Of a DNA stretch of 64,000 nt, positions 1-11,057 are shown one piece after another. The notes beneath the pieces were generated by a model. It did no database searches and was not told the origin of the DNA. It worked only from the letters and a program-made list of their open reading frames with translations. The translations under genes and the position numbers were made by a program. Source of the stretch: Thozetella sp. PMI_491 (taxonomy: Eukaryota; Ascomycota; Sordariomycetes; Chaetosphaeriales; Chaetosphaeriaceae); NCBI GenBank assembly GCA_021432635.1, contig MU270025.1, forward strand, positions 579,244-643,243. Reading direction: 5' to 3'. Each line of letters opens with the position of its first letter. Within the stretch, counting starts at the first letter, position 1.

Positions 1-482
1 GTGCTACCGTGACTCCGGGTGCAAACGGCGGCAAACTTGATGCTGCATCCATGATGACCGCGCCGTCCGGATCCCTCCACGGGGCATTTTGGCGCATACA
101 ACCGACCGAGGGGCATGTGGTAATGTCGTGAATGTAGTAGGTCTAGTCTGTTTTAGAAGCCTCTTCCCTCGATTAGGTGCCTCCATCCGAACAACAATCA
201 GCCCGGCGGGCCAAACAATCCGAAAAGAAACACGGCGGGGATCTCAAGCCCCGTTCCAACTCCCATTCTAACGCCCGTTCCAACTTGTGCAAAAAGCCTC
301 CTGTGAATAACGATGAACGTACGCACGAATTCGACGCGCGGCTACAGCGGCGGAGAAAAGGTCTGCGTCACTCATAACTGTACAGCCTCCACCTAATGAT
401 GCATCCATCCTCGCCGACCCGGAGCCATGCCTTGGTCTCCAGCCTGACCCTGGAATGAACCTTGGTGTTCCGTCTACCGACT
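1..482. other. Left edge, no gene seen
   Basis: I see no convincing coding region here. It is the downstream flank of the minus-strand membrane protein gene that ends at 483 and probably contains its 3' UTR. Confidence 0.5.
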
Positions 483-1772
483 CTAAACGGGAACCGCCTG
501 CGGGACGCGATTGGTGTAGCCGGAACCCGATGGTCCGCCGTTGCTTTCCTTCTTGGTAAGGTTTTCACGCATGCCAATGAGGCCATACATGAAGGAGAAC
601 ACTGCATTTCGAGCACGGTCAGCGAATCAGCTCCTCCCCCATTACCGAAGGAGTTGCAGGGATAGGTCGATGCTCACTTCCTGATCCCAATGACACGAAC
701 GCCGCGCTGTAAGCAGCAACTACCTCGCGATACTTGACGAGCTCGGGATCCATCCAGAAGAACGCATTGTGGCCTGTAAGGATCTTGCCGAACGCAGCCC
801 AGCCTAGATAGGCCGCACACAGGAACATGAGGCCAAAGATGTGGCTTGGAACAGGCTATGGGTGGTCAGCGTTTGGGAGATGTATCTTGGTGTCGAGGAG
901 TTAACTCGGTACTCACCACCTGTCGCTTGATGCTGTTCAGCCCAAGAATCTCAATCATTGCAATGAGAGTCGTGATGCCCCACTGGTTGATGATGCAGAA
1001 AGGCTTGAACCAGCCGTCGCCAAAAAAGTCATGGACTTGTGTGGTATCAGCATAGAGGCCATCGACCGCAGCACATCTCGGAAGTACACACCCGGGTGTC
1101 CTGATGGGGAGCCAGACTGGGGCAGGTGGCCATGATCTTGCGGCACGAGTACGGTCCAGTAAATAATGGTGTTCATGAAGGTAAACACGTGGACTGCGGT
1201 GTAGAAAAGACTGAAGTAGAAGCGCTTGCGGGAGTGTGTAGTCTGGACCGGCGGGGCCATGCCTCGCAGCAATATCGACTCCCAGCGGCGATCATCGGCC
1301 GCGATATCGGGATAGTAGAGATGAGTGAAAGTCCAGCACTAGAAGAGTCGCTCTCGTTAGTATGTTCTATCTCGCCTCCCCACTGTCTGCCAGGGATCCT
1401 CGGACATGAGACTTACGAAGACAGTCACATGATAGAGCCACATCAGGAGAAACGACATGCTGGAAAACTGCCACAAGATCCGCCAATTGGTGTGGGGGTC
1501 ATCTCGCTGCAGCTTGAAGTCAATCAGCATGCCCCCGACCGCTGTGAGATAGGCCACGATGAATGCTCGTATGTAGGTCAGAGCGCTCTGGTTGATCAGC
1601 GACCAGGGTGAGTGACAGGCGCGTAGAAAAATGGGCTGCAGCTCGTCAGGACAAGCCGTACCTATCTCAAATATTCGGAATCAGTGGCACCTACATGGTC
1701 TTGCACCGTGGCAGACCCGATTGGAACGGGGAGACCCTGGCGGTCATGGAGGAGGGGAGTTCGTGCGTCCAT
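483..1772 (-). CDS. FAR-17a/AIG1-like multi-pass membrane protein
   Basis: I rebuilt six exons: 1772-1695, 1635-1417, 1338-1092, 1035-917, 855-678 and 601-483, giving 319 codons plus stop with all phases agreeing. The start MDARTPLL is the ATG in that first exon. Several hydrophobic segments are visible (LTYIRAFIVAYLT, WQFSSMSFLLMWLYHVTVF, FYTAVHVFTFMNTIIYWTV, ITTLIAMIEILGLNS, HIFGLMFLCAAYLGWAAF, FSFMYGLIGMRENL). The pattern TVLVPQDHGHLP ... WFKPFCIINQWG ... HIFGL matches my memory of the fungal FAR-17a/AIG1 (UPF0641) membrane family. Animal members hydrolyse fatty-acid esters of hydroxy fatty acids; that function for this protein is only an inference. Location is probably the endomembrane system. 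The exon structure is more secure than the family name. Confidence 0.7.
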
Positions 1773-2772
1773 GGCGACGCAGTAGAGAGGGAACGAGGAG
1801 AACAGAGAGGTGGACGCAGCGATCCCGCGGCGATCGAGAGTACGATAGCTCGGTCTGAAGTAGAATGATGCTACTGCCAGGATGCTAGAGCAACCAAAAG
1901 TCTAGTAGGAGTGTCATCAAAGCAAGGAGAGAAGATGAACGCGGGGATCAGGACCGGGGTGTGAAGTTATGCCCGCGCGCTGGAGTCCTTCTGCTGAAGA
2001 AGGATGGACCGTCAATATACCAGGCACGGCAGGAAAGTCAACATGGGGAGTCCGCCTTCCAGACTCTCGGGACAAGGATGACGCAACTAGCATGCTCGCC
2101 TGCCCGAGGCGAACGTATAGGTAGTTGCAGGAGCTACCGTTGACATGCCACCAGACCATGCATCCGGAAGGGCAGTGGCTTCCATGTTCGCTCTATAATT
2201 TAAAATCGGTACCTCAGAATTGGTCTGGTAATATTTTGCGAATCAAGACCTGCATTGAAGACTTCGTGCATGCTGAGATCAGTCAACACCAACACTCATT
2301 CCCCATTCAAGGCTTCTCTGGCCTAGCTGCTACCTGCGAGGTGTGAACCATGTGTCTTTTTCCCTCGTAAGCGTAAATCGATCTAGGTCTCTCGAGCTGC
2401 TTTACAGCAGCTACAACTGGGCCTATCCTATTACAATGGCGTATAGAAGGTACATTCCATGAATGCCCAGACCTTGCTTGTTCGGGATGTTCACCGAGGT
2501 GAAGGCACCGAAAGTCTATGTGGGCCCGGCATAGATTGCCCCACCTTGAATTAACAACCAATGGCAGCGCGTAGACCCCTGGTCGGTACCCACTCAAGCT
2601 TTGGATTCAGTTCATCGGATTGTCACGGTGTCCTCCACATCAGCCAAGTCGCCTCTTGTCGAGCTTCGCCAGCGCCGCACCCTGCACCTCTCACTCTTCC
2701 CTCTGCAACCACCGTGGCGGCTCAAACAATTTGACTGGATCTATTCTGCTGGCCTTACGCAATATCGTCACC
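1773..2772. other. Intergenic, divergent promoter region
   Basis: This is about 1 kb between the minus-strand membrane protein and SEC11. It must carry both promoters. A pyrimidine-rich stretch at about 2685-2705 fits the SEC11 leader. No gene is supported. Confidence 0.5.
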
Positions 2773-3517
2773 ATGCTGAACTCGCTGTCAAACCCGCGGC
2801 AGGCTGCCTCGCAGCTCTTGAACTTCGGTCTCATTCTCTCGACGGCCTTCATGGTACGCTGGCCCCGCCACCGTCCCGATGCAGCCATGCGATGCGCTTT
2901 GTTCGCGCGACGGCTAACATTCTCCCCAGATGTGGAAAGGCCTCTCCGTCATCACCGATAGCCCGTCCCCGATCGTGGTCGTTTTGTCTGGCAGTATGGA
3001 GCCGGCGTTCCAACGAGGCGACCTCCTTCTTCTGTGGAACCGGAACCTGTTCTTCGAGACCGACCTGGGCGAGGTGGTGGTCTATGAAGTCAAAGACAAG
3101 GACATACCGATTGTGCACCGGATCGTGCGGAAATTTGGCAGCGGGTCAGTCCGCGTCTCTCCCCCCCAACTAGATGTTCCTACTACCCCAGCCGGTAGCG
3201 AACTACACCGCGAATGTCTACTGACTCTTCTTTCCTAGGCCTGAGGCGAAGCTGTTGACAAAAGGAGACAACAATGCCGCCGACGATACCGAACTATATG
3301 CGCGTGGGCAAGACTACCTCGTGAGGAAGGACATAATAGGTCGGTGCACTCAGTCGGTCGAAGACAACCGTGCGGTACTAACGCTGCGTGCATAGGCTCT
3401 GTGTTCGGATACATACCTTTCGTAGGATATGTTACTATCATGCTAAGTGAGCATCCGTGGTTGAAGACAGTGATGCTGGGCATCATGGGTTTGATGGTAG
3501 TTCTTCAGCGGGAATAA
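2773..3517 (+). CDS. SEC11: Signal peptidase complex catalytic subunit Sec11
   Basis: Four exons (2773-2853, 2930-3144, 3239-3339, 3396-3517) encode 172 aa, the normal Sec11 length. The protein is the ER-membrane serine protease that removes signal peptides from secretory proteins. An N-terminal hydrophobic segment ([18 protein letters not shown]) is followed by the catalytic serine in [12 protein letters not shown], the catalytic histidine in IPIVHRIV and the aspartates of [12 protein letters not shown], the S26B signal peptidase layout with Ser-His-Asp. A C-terminal hydrophobic stretch ([13 protein letters not shown]) closes the chain. The first intron has a GCTAAC branch point just before the CCCCAG acceptor. 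The start ATG gives the usual short cytosolic N-terminus. Confidence 0.95.
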
Positions 3518-4825
3518 AGGTCCAATGCCAGAGAGACAGAGGGTATAGAAAAATTGATACCACATCCGGGCCTCTGGAAAGAGGATACGTTTCTGCACAG
3601 CGTATGGATCGCATCCTTCATGCAGAACTCCCACATGTTGCTTCACCGTGCCAGCATCCGGACTAGGAAGAATGGGGCCTAGGCTAAGCCGTGTAGCTTC
3701 TCTGAGCGGAGGGTGACTATCCAACGTCTGAGGCAGAAGATGTGCACATCCTAGATTCATAGAAGTAGCAAGGTTGTGCGTGGTAAGCCGCGAGCACGTG
3801 TGCGTGGGATATTATGACGCATCTAGTAGGGATGTCTATTCCCCGCCTATACTCGATAATTACCTTCTCCTGCATGTCCCGGCTTTCTAAAGACTCAATG
3901 GGCTGCGTGAAGACTATATGGTGCCAAGTCACTTGATCCATGAGGCTGTTGATTCAGCGGGGCGAGGGGTTATCACGCATGTGCCGACGCCATCAGGAGA
4001 ATGCCTCAGCTTGAAGATCCAAGCTGTCGGGATTTTCTAAATTCCTGGGCCTACAATTCCCCAGCATGAAGAGCAGAGAATATGATTTGGCAGAGTCAGG
4101 TATATCGCAGTGACTACACTTAAATTGCAGGCCAGAAATATCCCACGATTGTCCCTGTCGTCAGGGTATAACGCAGGTTCGAGGTGCATAGCTTGCATCC
4201 ATATCGGATAGGCTCAGGCAATTTTTTTTTTTTCTTTCTAGCACCGCCAACTTAGGGTGATAGGCCAAGGTCCGGACCCAGCACCAACAATGGGTCCTAG
4301 GGGCCCGACTGATCTAGGCGACATCAATACGGGCTAGAGGGAACGCCGTTGGCTGCGCCTCACTTTAAAGTCGCTGAGCGGCGCCCCTGATTCGCCTCTC
4401 TAGTGACTCTTCCCTGCCAAGATAGGGCGCTGTGGCCACTAAAACGCCGCTGATGAGGTGTTGTGGGGCGTCCTGCCTAAAATTGGGCGGCCAAGCTTCT
4501 TGACGAAATGTTCGTATGCGACAGTTCGGGGGTCTTCTCATGACGGCAATTTAATTCTGCACTGACGCCGACTGCCTGAGCCTCTTCGCTCTTTTCCTTC
4601 ATCCCAATCGATCTAGGTCGACAGACATTCTTTTTACTTATCACTTCTTACCTCAACCTTTGCGACCACTTTTTGCGGCCGCTTTTGTTCCCTTCTTCTA
4701 ATACCTAATCTCTTGTGGCCGACCGATTCGTGTGGTTTTTTTAAGGAGGTACCCGAAGTGTGGCCCGGCCTAATCCAATCGAGACACGCGAACTACCAGC
4801 GATCAAGCGTGAGGAGGAGTTGATA
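3518..4825. other. Intergenic with pyrimidine-rich leader
   Basis: No gene is supported here. A run of T lies at about 4220-4232. From about 4580 to 4735 the plus strand is C/T-rich, as is typical of leaders of highly expressed filamentous-fungal genes, and probably forms the 5' UTR of the gene starting at 4826. Confidence 0.5.
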
Positions 4826-6015
4826 ATGGCGTCAGAATCAGCGCCCGCGGACGTGGAGGGCCAGTCGCGCGCACAGGAGCAGGAGAAGCCGACACGAACG
4901 CAGGAACCGACTGGCGATATCCAGCAGCAAGAACGACAACACCAGGCGCCGCTCCCGCCAACCCACCAGAAGGTACAATTCCAGCAAGAACCACCTCGCC
5001 AACCAGTCCCACCGCCACCTCAGTTCTACCCGCAATACGCCCAGACACAGCCGCTTGTCTTCCCGTACAGCCATGGATGGCATCGCGCGAAGCTGGCCCT
5101 GTACACCCTATCGATTCTCATCTGTGGCAGCATCCTCGGGCTTGGCATCTACATTTCGTCGGCCTCGTCCTACTTGAGCCTGATCGAGTTTGGACTGCTT
5201 GCCGCACTGGTATGTCCAACCGCTGCTTTCCTATTTCCAATGTCCGGAGAAAATGCTAACATTCGTCGCAGTCCGCAGGTGCTCTTGTGTGGACGGCGCT
5301 CGAATTTCTAATCCTGTGCTCGACCAGGGATGACCCCCCACGAGGAATTCACCCTGGCGCCCATGTCGCCGTGCATCTGATCATATGGATTTACGGTGCC
5401 ATCGTCATGTCGTTCATGGGCATCTTCGTCTCTGACCAAAACGATTACTACTATTCCTCGCGATATCACCCAAGTGTTATCTGGGAAGCCGAGAAGGCCC
5501 TCCTTGGCCTCACAGCTGTGCTAGCCGTCATCCATTTCGTCCTGTTTGTACGCGCCTGCGTCGAAACCCACCAACGCAACAATACAGCGCAAAGAACGAC
5601 CATCTACGTCCCAGTGGCGATGAACCCGGATGGCAGCTACGGCAATCCCTACGGCTACTACGCCCAGCCCCAGGGCACCGTTCCTATCCCCCCCGAGGTG
5701 GCTCGCCAGATGGCTGCTTCCGGCCAGGCCCATCTTGTGCCTGGGCAGGTCCCGCCGCCGGCAGGCTACTATGCCCCAGCTCCGCCGGTAACAACTCCTG
5801 CTCCCGCCCAAGGGAACTCCGCTTTGTACGGTTATTACGCACCCCAACCTTCGATGAACCCCCAGCCAGCCATGCCGCCCCGTACGAGCATGAGGCAGCC
5901 GGCACCCCCTGGCCCCTCCTCCGTCTCGAGCGTTGGTCCCAGCACAGTATCCCCCGCCCCGGACAGGACGCCGCATAGCCCCCCAACAGCTCCGAGCCCC
6001 GTCTCTACGAGGTAA
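4826..6015 (+). CDS. MARVEL-like four-TM membrane protein with P/Q-rich tails
   Basis: Two exons (4826-5209, 5272-6015) encode 375 aa. The intron has a GCTAAC branch point and ends TCGCAG. The N-terminal about 85 residues are rich in Q, P and E. Four hydrophobic segments follow: LALYTLSILICGSILGLGI, YLSLIEFGLLAAL...ALVWTALEFLIL, AVHLIIWIYGAIVMSFMGIF and ALLGLTAVLAVIHFVLFV. The remaining C-terminus is P/Y/G-rich, with repeated YGYY and GYYAP motifs. The four-helix layout with short loops resembles fungal MARVEL-domain proteins, which act in membrane organisation, but no signature residue proves it. The ATG at 4826 was chosen because the frame upstream has only a GTG. Confidence 0.75.
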
Positions 6016-7616
6016 ATGCAAGGAAGTTAACTCTGCACCCAAGAGTGAGGATATAAAGGATAGTAGTATCTAGGGCGATGTTTTGACTCGATAGGTTGCA
6101 CTTGACTGATGGAACGACTCGGGTGGCAACTTTGCATTTGCAAGCCAGGCTAGGACACGCCCAACCAAGCGAGCTATGACTTGTGGACTTCTGATATACC
6201 CCGGTAACGGCCTTCGCCGTATTCCCTTAATATAATGTGTTCCCATACTGGATTCCTGTCCTCGGATCCCACAAGAATTACGTAGTTGGTTACTCTGCCG
6301 GGCACGCTGGCAGAACGCGGTATTGTTCCGGACAGATGTGGGGGTGCCTAAGATTGTAACCCTGAGCCAGACGCCTCAGAGCCTCGATCAACCTCGAGTA
6401 TAATATTTGCAGTGCAGGTGACAGCTCTACGGAAGGGGTAGGTGACTCTGGGTCAACCAACAGCGTATCCATGCCACGAAGCAAGCCTGTGAGTCTAACT
6501 AGAATGCTCGCCAGTGTATACTAACAGATACGCGACCGCAAGCTCATGTGTGTGTCAACAAGGACATATTATCCTGCAATGACGACCCCCGTAGCCTAGC
6601 TCTCGGGCTCTTTGCGAAGCCGCTCGCGTCTCCAATGGGGTACGTAGGCTTTGAGCCAACTGTTTACGTGATTCGTCAGCCCTGTGCCGCAAGCACCCAA
6701 CATCATCGGGAGCAAAATCGCTACGCCGCTCAAGTGTTTGACTAGACACCTCGTACAAATGTCGTACACGAGCTGCGTAAAGCGGCAAGGCGGCCCTTGG
6801 AGGAGATAATAAGCCTAAATGGTGCGCAAGCTTTCACGTCAAACAGGAGGGATTCCGCACGCTTTGTGGCACGCTGGCACGTCGAAGGCCAATGCAGTCC
6901 GAAAACGGGTGCGTCCGAGGAAGCGCAAGGACCTTAATCGAACGTCATCCCAAGATCCCGGCGGAGAGGCCGGCAGGCAAGTTGGGGGAGGTCTTAGGCA
7001 CATGCCACTGTCTCTTCACATGTTGGCAGTTCCCCCACAGTTTTCGCTCGAAGCCGAGGAGATTTCAGGGGTTCCCCGGATCTCTCCCCCTCAGGATCCT
7101 ACCACTTATCCCCCGCATTTGATGGATCCCTGCCACCGCCAGTAAGACGGCCGGCTCAGACTCCTGTTCGGTCACCAACGCCGGCCACGATGCTGAATGG
7201 AGCAGTCACATTGGCACTGCCGTTACCTTCGGATGCGCTGAGGTAGCGACGACGCCATCTTAGCCCCGGCAGGGCGAGCGCAATTCCGCGCCCTGGCCTC
7301 CATTGCCCCCCCCTGGCGAAAGCGCGGGGTCCGGTGACGACCTTGCACCAGCTTGCACGGGTAGTATGGCACCAGCGCCTCATTTCCCCTCGGTGGTATT
7401 GTGAGTGGGCATGGTCACCTTGAGCCCCGACGGGCCCGCCTCGTCGGACAGCGTATATAAGGACGATCACCGGAGCCCAGCTGGCGGGCTCGACCTCTGG
7501 ATCCCCCAGGCTGCTTCCCCAGACTGACCAGATCTACGTCCCCTTCCATATAATCGGGTACCCCTCTGCTCCACCCCAGCCTCGTCGATCCCGGGAACCT
7601 TCCGCCGCCAGCCACC
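6016..7616. other. Intergenic, upstream of HsbA gene
   Basis: No gene is supported in these 1.6 kb. Short open frames exist on both strands but lack ATG starts, splice sites or recognisable motifs. The right part carries the promoter of the HsbA-like gene. Confidence 0.5.
7454..7460 (+). promoter_or_regulatory. TATA box of HsbA-like gene
   Basis: TATATAA lies about 157 bp upstream of the ATG at 7617, a spacing that fits a fungal core promoter with a short 5' UTR. Confidence 0.6.
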
Positions 7617-8144
7617 ATGTTTGTCACCAAGGCCCTCATCCCCCTGGCTGCCCTAGCCAGCACCGTCCTCGCTGACGGCGCTTCCATCGGCGCCGCCCTG
7701 GGCAACATCAACAACATCACCAACACCCTGCAGGCGACTGTGGCCGCTTGGGACGGTAACCTCTTTGGCACGCTTCCCATCACCATCCAGTCGGCTGAGC
7801 TGCTCGCGGCCATCAACGATGGCACCAAGGTGGCCAAGGCAAGCGACGTTCTTGACATTAACGGGGTGCTGACGGTCGCCTCGGCTACCATCAGCCTCGC
7901 CTCGAGCGTCAATACCACCATCACGACCCTGATTGCCGCCAAGCCCAAGTTTGACAAGCTGCTGCTGTCGCCCGTCATCTTGATCAACCTTGAGCTCGAG
8001 AAGAAGGCCACTGACGACTTCAGTGCCGCCATCATCGAGAAGATCCCTACGGACTTCCAGGCCATCGCCCAGTCGCTAGTGGACGGCATTGATGCCTCGT
8101 TTGACCAGGGCATCGACAAGTTCAACCCCTTCTCTGGCCTTTGA
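7617..8144 (+). CDS. HsbA-like hydrophobic surface-binding cell wall protein
   Basis: One exon encodes 175 aa. The first about 19 residues form a signal peptide ending in STVLADG. The mature part is an Ala/Ile/Thr-rich helical protein with the spacing of the HsbA / cell-wall galactomannoprotein family: an early ALGNINNITNTLQATVAAWDG segment (helix and tryptophan), central IQSAELLAAINDGTK and a C-terminal FQAIAQSLVDGIDASFDQG. Family members are secreted, coat hydrophobic surfaces and can recruit hydrolases such as cutinases. There are no cysteines in the mature chain, as usual for the family. The codon use is strongly C-ending, which suggests high expression, and a TATA box and CCGCCAGCCACC leader precede the ATG. 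Confidence 0.85.
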   Translation: MFVTKALIPLAALASTVLADGASIGAALGNINNITNTLQATVAAWDGNLFGTLPITIQSAELLAAINDGTKVAKASDVLDINGVLTVASATISLASSVNTTITTLIAAKPKFDKLLLSPVILINLELEKKATDDFSAAIIEKIPTDFQAIAQSLVDGIDASFDQGIDKFNPFSGL

Positions 8145-8606
8145 GTGGAAGCTAGAGAAGTAGAGGCCCAGCCTTGTCGAGCTGATGGGGAAGGCATGGT
8201 GCATAAAATTCACTGTACATACATTATACGCATGGCGCGGCTCGCCATCACCGTAGCTATGACGTAAATAAAAGCAATGCTGAAGCCTCTATAAAGAGAT
8301 TATGCCTCCTGTGTCTTGTCTCGGGTGTGCCAGACACCCACAGTCTCTCTGCATCACATGCTCCGGCCATGAAGATCACGTATAGATCTGTCAGGGTTTA
8401 CGACAAAACCCCTGCTGTCTCATACTCTCAGATTGTATTTGCTACACATTACGCACGATCAGAATGGGATCCGAGGTATTAATTATAATTCAAACTCATA
8501 TCCTCCTCCGAAATGGAACTTATAATGGCAACGAAGTGAGACAGCCTCCAGGTGCATCCCCCAGTTCATCCAATATCGGCTTCCTCCTTATCGCATCGTT
8601 ATGACC
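8145..8606. other. Convergent intergenic region
   Basis: This separates two genes reading towards each other and holds their 3' UTRs. It is visibly more AT-rich than the coding parts. No gene is seen. Confidence 0.5.
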
Positions 8607-9179
8607 CTAGCTCGAGTCGCAGGAATAGGAGCTGACAGCATCGTCATAGTCATCGGGAAGCTTCTTGTAGTTTCCTTTGGCACTCATGTACTTGCCCTTG
8701 CAACCCTTGTTACTATAGTAGCAGGAACTCGGTTAGCTTTCTCTCTCTAGAAGTAGAGGGGGGTCGAGACGGGATAAAGGTGGTAGCCTACTTGTAATAC
8801 TGGCATGTGTAGCCTGAGCTATGTTCGACTGAACCACAAGCATTGTCATACCCCGATGGCATCGAGTCTAAGGCCCGAATTAACTTGTGATGCTTGGATG
8901 GAGGCAGAAAGGAGCCGAGGCTTACAGCATTTGCCGGACTTCTGATCATCTTCTGTCTGGCAACCGCCGTTGTAGTTGTAGCCTTTGCACCACTTGATGG
9001 TGTATGCTTTCGCAGCCCTGAGTAAGAAAACCGCGTGAGACCTCATCAAGCAATAGGGACCAGGCACTTGTGCGATGGTGGAAAGAAGGGGGCAAGGCTT
9101 ACTCGTGCTCTTGCACCGGCGAGGCTTCTGCGATGAGAGCCAGGGAAGAGAGGAGAGAGAGGAGAGCGGTGACCTTCAT
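8607..9179 (-). CDS. Small secreted Cys-rich protein, two-repeat beta/gamma-crystallin-like
   Basis: Four exons (9179-9103, 9017-8926, 8867-8792, 8712-8607) encode 116 aa; all intron phases agree. Residues 1-19 (MKVTALLSLLSSLALIAEA) form a signal peptide cleaved before SPVQEHE. The mature chain has seven cysteines and two similar halves. The first runs from WCKGYNYNGGC to KCYSMPSGYDNACGSVE. The second runs from YTCQYYNNKGC through GNYKKLPDDYDDAVSSYSC. Each half follows aromatic-x-Cys ... G-C ... (Y)xLP/MPxGYDxxxxS, the spacing of beta/gamma-crystallin motifs seen in some small fungal secreted proteins. The fold is my inference; the role may be effector-like, antimicrobial or structural. No single exon exceeds 36 codons, so single-frame gene finding misses it. 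Confidence 0.75.
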
Positions 9180-9301
9180 AATGAGCGTGCTTTTTGGCTG
9201 AGTGTCGGTTGTCCGGGTGGAGTTTAGTTTGGAAAGTTCTGTGGGCTGTGTCTGAGGATGGCTGTTGATCTCGCACACTCAGTCTGCCAGGACCGCCTCT
9301 A

Positions 9302-9307
9302 CTTATA
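9302..9307 (-). promoter_or_regulatory. TATA-like box of small secreted protein gene
   Basis: On the minus strand the sequence reads GTATAAG about 125 bp upstream of the ATG at 9179, a suitable position for a core promoter. Confidence 0.45.
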
Positions 9308-10576
9308 CTTTTTCTGCGAGAGGCATCCCTCTCCCCTGACAGCATGTGAGCTAGGCGCCAAGGTCACCCTTTACCATATCATTGTCAGCTACCATATTGC
9401 CAATATAACTCACATGTTGTTCCAATATCGAGCGTCCTTATGTTTCCTGGTCGGCGGTGAGGGCCTCTGGCCGGCCTCACTGGGCCTAGGCCCTCCGAGG
9501 AGGATCGCGCGGCATGAAAATAATGTCCACAGGGCTGATGGAACCAACCATCCCCGTACCAGGCACCTCACATCTACTGTATGCGTGCTTGTTCCGGTGG
9601 ACCCTGATGTCTCCGCGAAGCAGCGTTTCACTGCATGGTCTATATTGATGTTTTGGTGACTGCTCCGGTTAAATCATCGGCTACGAGAACTCAAATGCTC
9701 AGTTGGCTTTCAAATACGACTAGGCTTGCTTGGGTCTAACTATCGTCTGCTCGAGGGGCCCGCTGCTCCAGGGAGCCGACTAGTCAGCCGAAATGGGATT
9801 GTGAAGAAGGCTATATACATGGCGAGGTAGCTAACTTAGACAGCATACGCCACACAGGAGAGCCAGATTGCTCACGTCAACAACAGCGCCAACACTACCA
9901 ACACTACCCCCGGTTTTATACTAAAGCGAGATGTATAAATCAGCTTTACGTTAATTTTTAATCAAACCGAAAGTAGGTCAGATTCGGCGGTAGGCCGATG
10001 CTCCCCAAATGCGCCCGTTGGCGTTGGTCAGCTCCTATTAATGGCAATGAAGCCAGCTGCAGTAGGCCAAAAGCGAACCAGTCCATATGCACTAGTTCGG
10101 CATACACAGTGTTGGGGGGGAGGTCCTTTTGTACTAATAACAAGCAGTTTTCTTATTGCGTCGCTTGTGACTACTGCTTTTCACGGCCGCCACTGGCTAA
10201 TCTCGCGGCCGACTAATTGGCCTACCTCGGCGGTCACCTTTGCGACGCCCATTGGCCTCCCCGTCTGCTCACAACATCGGGAGTGCGGATGACAACGATA
10301 CGGTGTCTTTCCGCCCCCAGCCGAAAGCTGGAGATGGACTGCAGTCTCGGCATCTCGGGCTTCTACGCGCCTGCTCGAGAGAGCCTTGTGCGATGGTATT
10401 AAAGGGCTCGGCTGCCTGCAAGGCCCCGTCTCAATGGCAGAGCCTCGCAGAGCTCCGATGCCGCACGCGAAAAGACCGCGTCGGCCGAGACGGCTTCCCA
10501 CGGTAGAATTTAAGCCCCGAGCCACTCGGACATTTCGTGTGCTAAGCTTTTTTATCTGATGATCTGATAATCAGCC

Positions 10577-10708
10577 TTTTTGTGGGTCTCCGGCCACTCG
10601 CCTCCTATTATTGGCGTTTCCGGCGCCATGTCCGGTTCGCCCGCCCGGGCCCGAGAACGCCCGTCCCCGAAATCGTGTCTTTTGTGGGTCGTCGGCGACT
10701 AACTCGCC
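10577..10708. repeat. Degenerate direct repeat, about 100 bp apart
   Basis: Two similar segments, 10577-10602 and 10679-10708, share TTTTGTGGGTC, then CGGC, then ACT and CTCGCC. They may be remnants of a local duplication or promoter elements of the gene at 11058. Confidence 0.35.
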
Positions 10709-11057
10709 AATACGAGGCAGAACGAGGCGGAACGGAGCCCAGCCGAAGGGGGAACGAAACAGCATTAAGATGCTCTCCAGGTCCTCTCTTCCTCGGCGGC
10801 AGCCTGGTGCATCCATGCTGCGTACGCAATTCTCCTACGTAGAAGGGGGCTGTAGTTCGCTCAGGTAGCCATTCGTGCCACTCCTTTCTTCTATATCTAC
10901 TGGTGCGCGGTGCCGAGGGCGCTCTTCTTATTCGTCGCGGCCAGTGTGTTGCTTGCGTTCTTGGAGGCGTCCTCTTTTAGCTACGAAGCTGTTGCCCGTT
11001 ACCTGACACCAGATAGATCTGGAGCACCGCCTGTTCGGGCTACACCATAAGATACCG

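Larger units (their letters stand above)
9180..11057. other. Divergent intergenic region of 1.9 kb
   Basis: I see no supported gene between the small secreted protein and the AIF-like oxidoreductase. The right half (10.2-10.9 kb) is GC-rich with frequent CGGCC words and a degenerate direct repeat. Confidence 0.5.
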
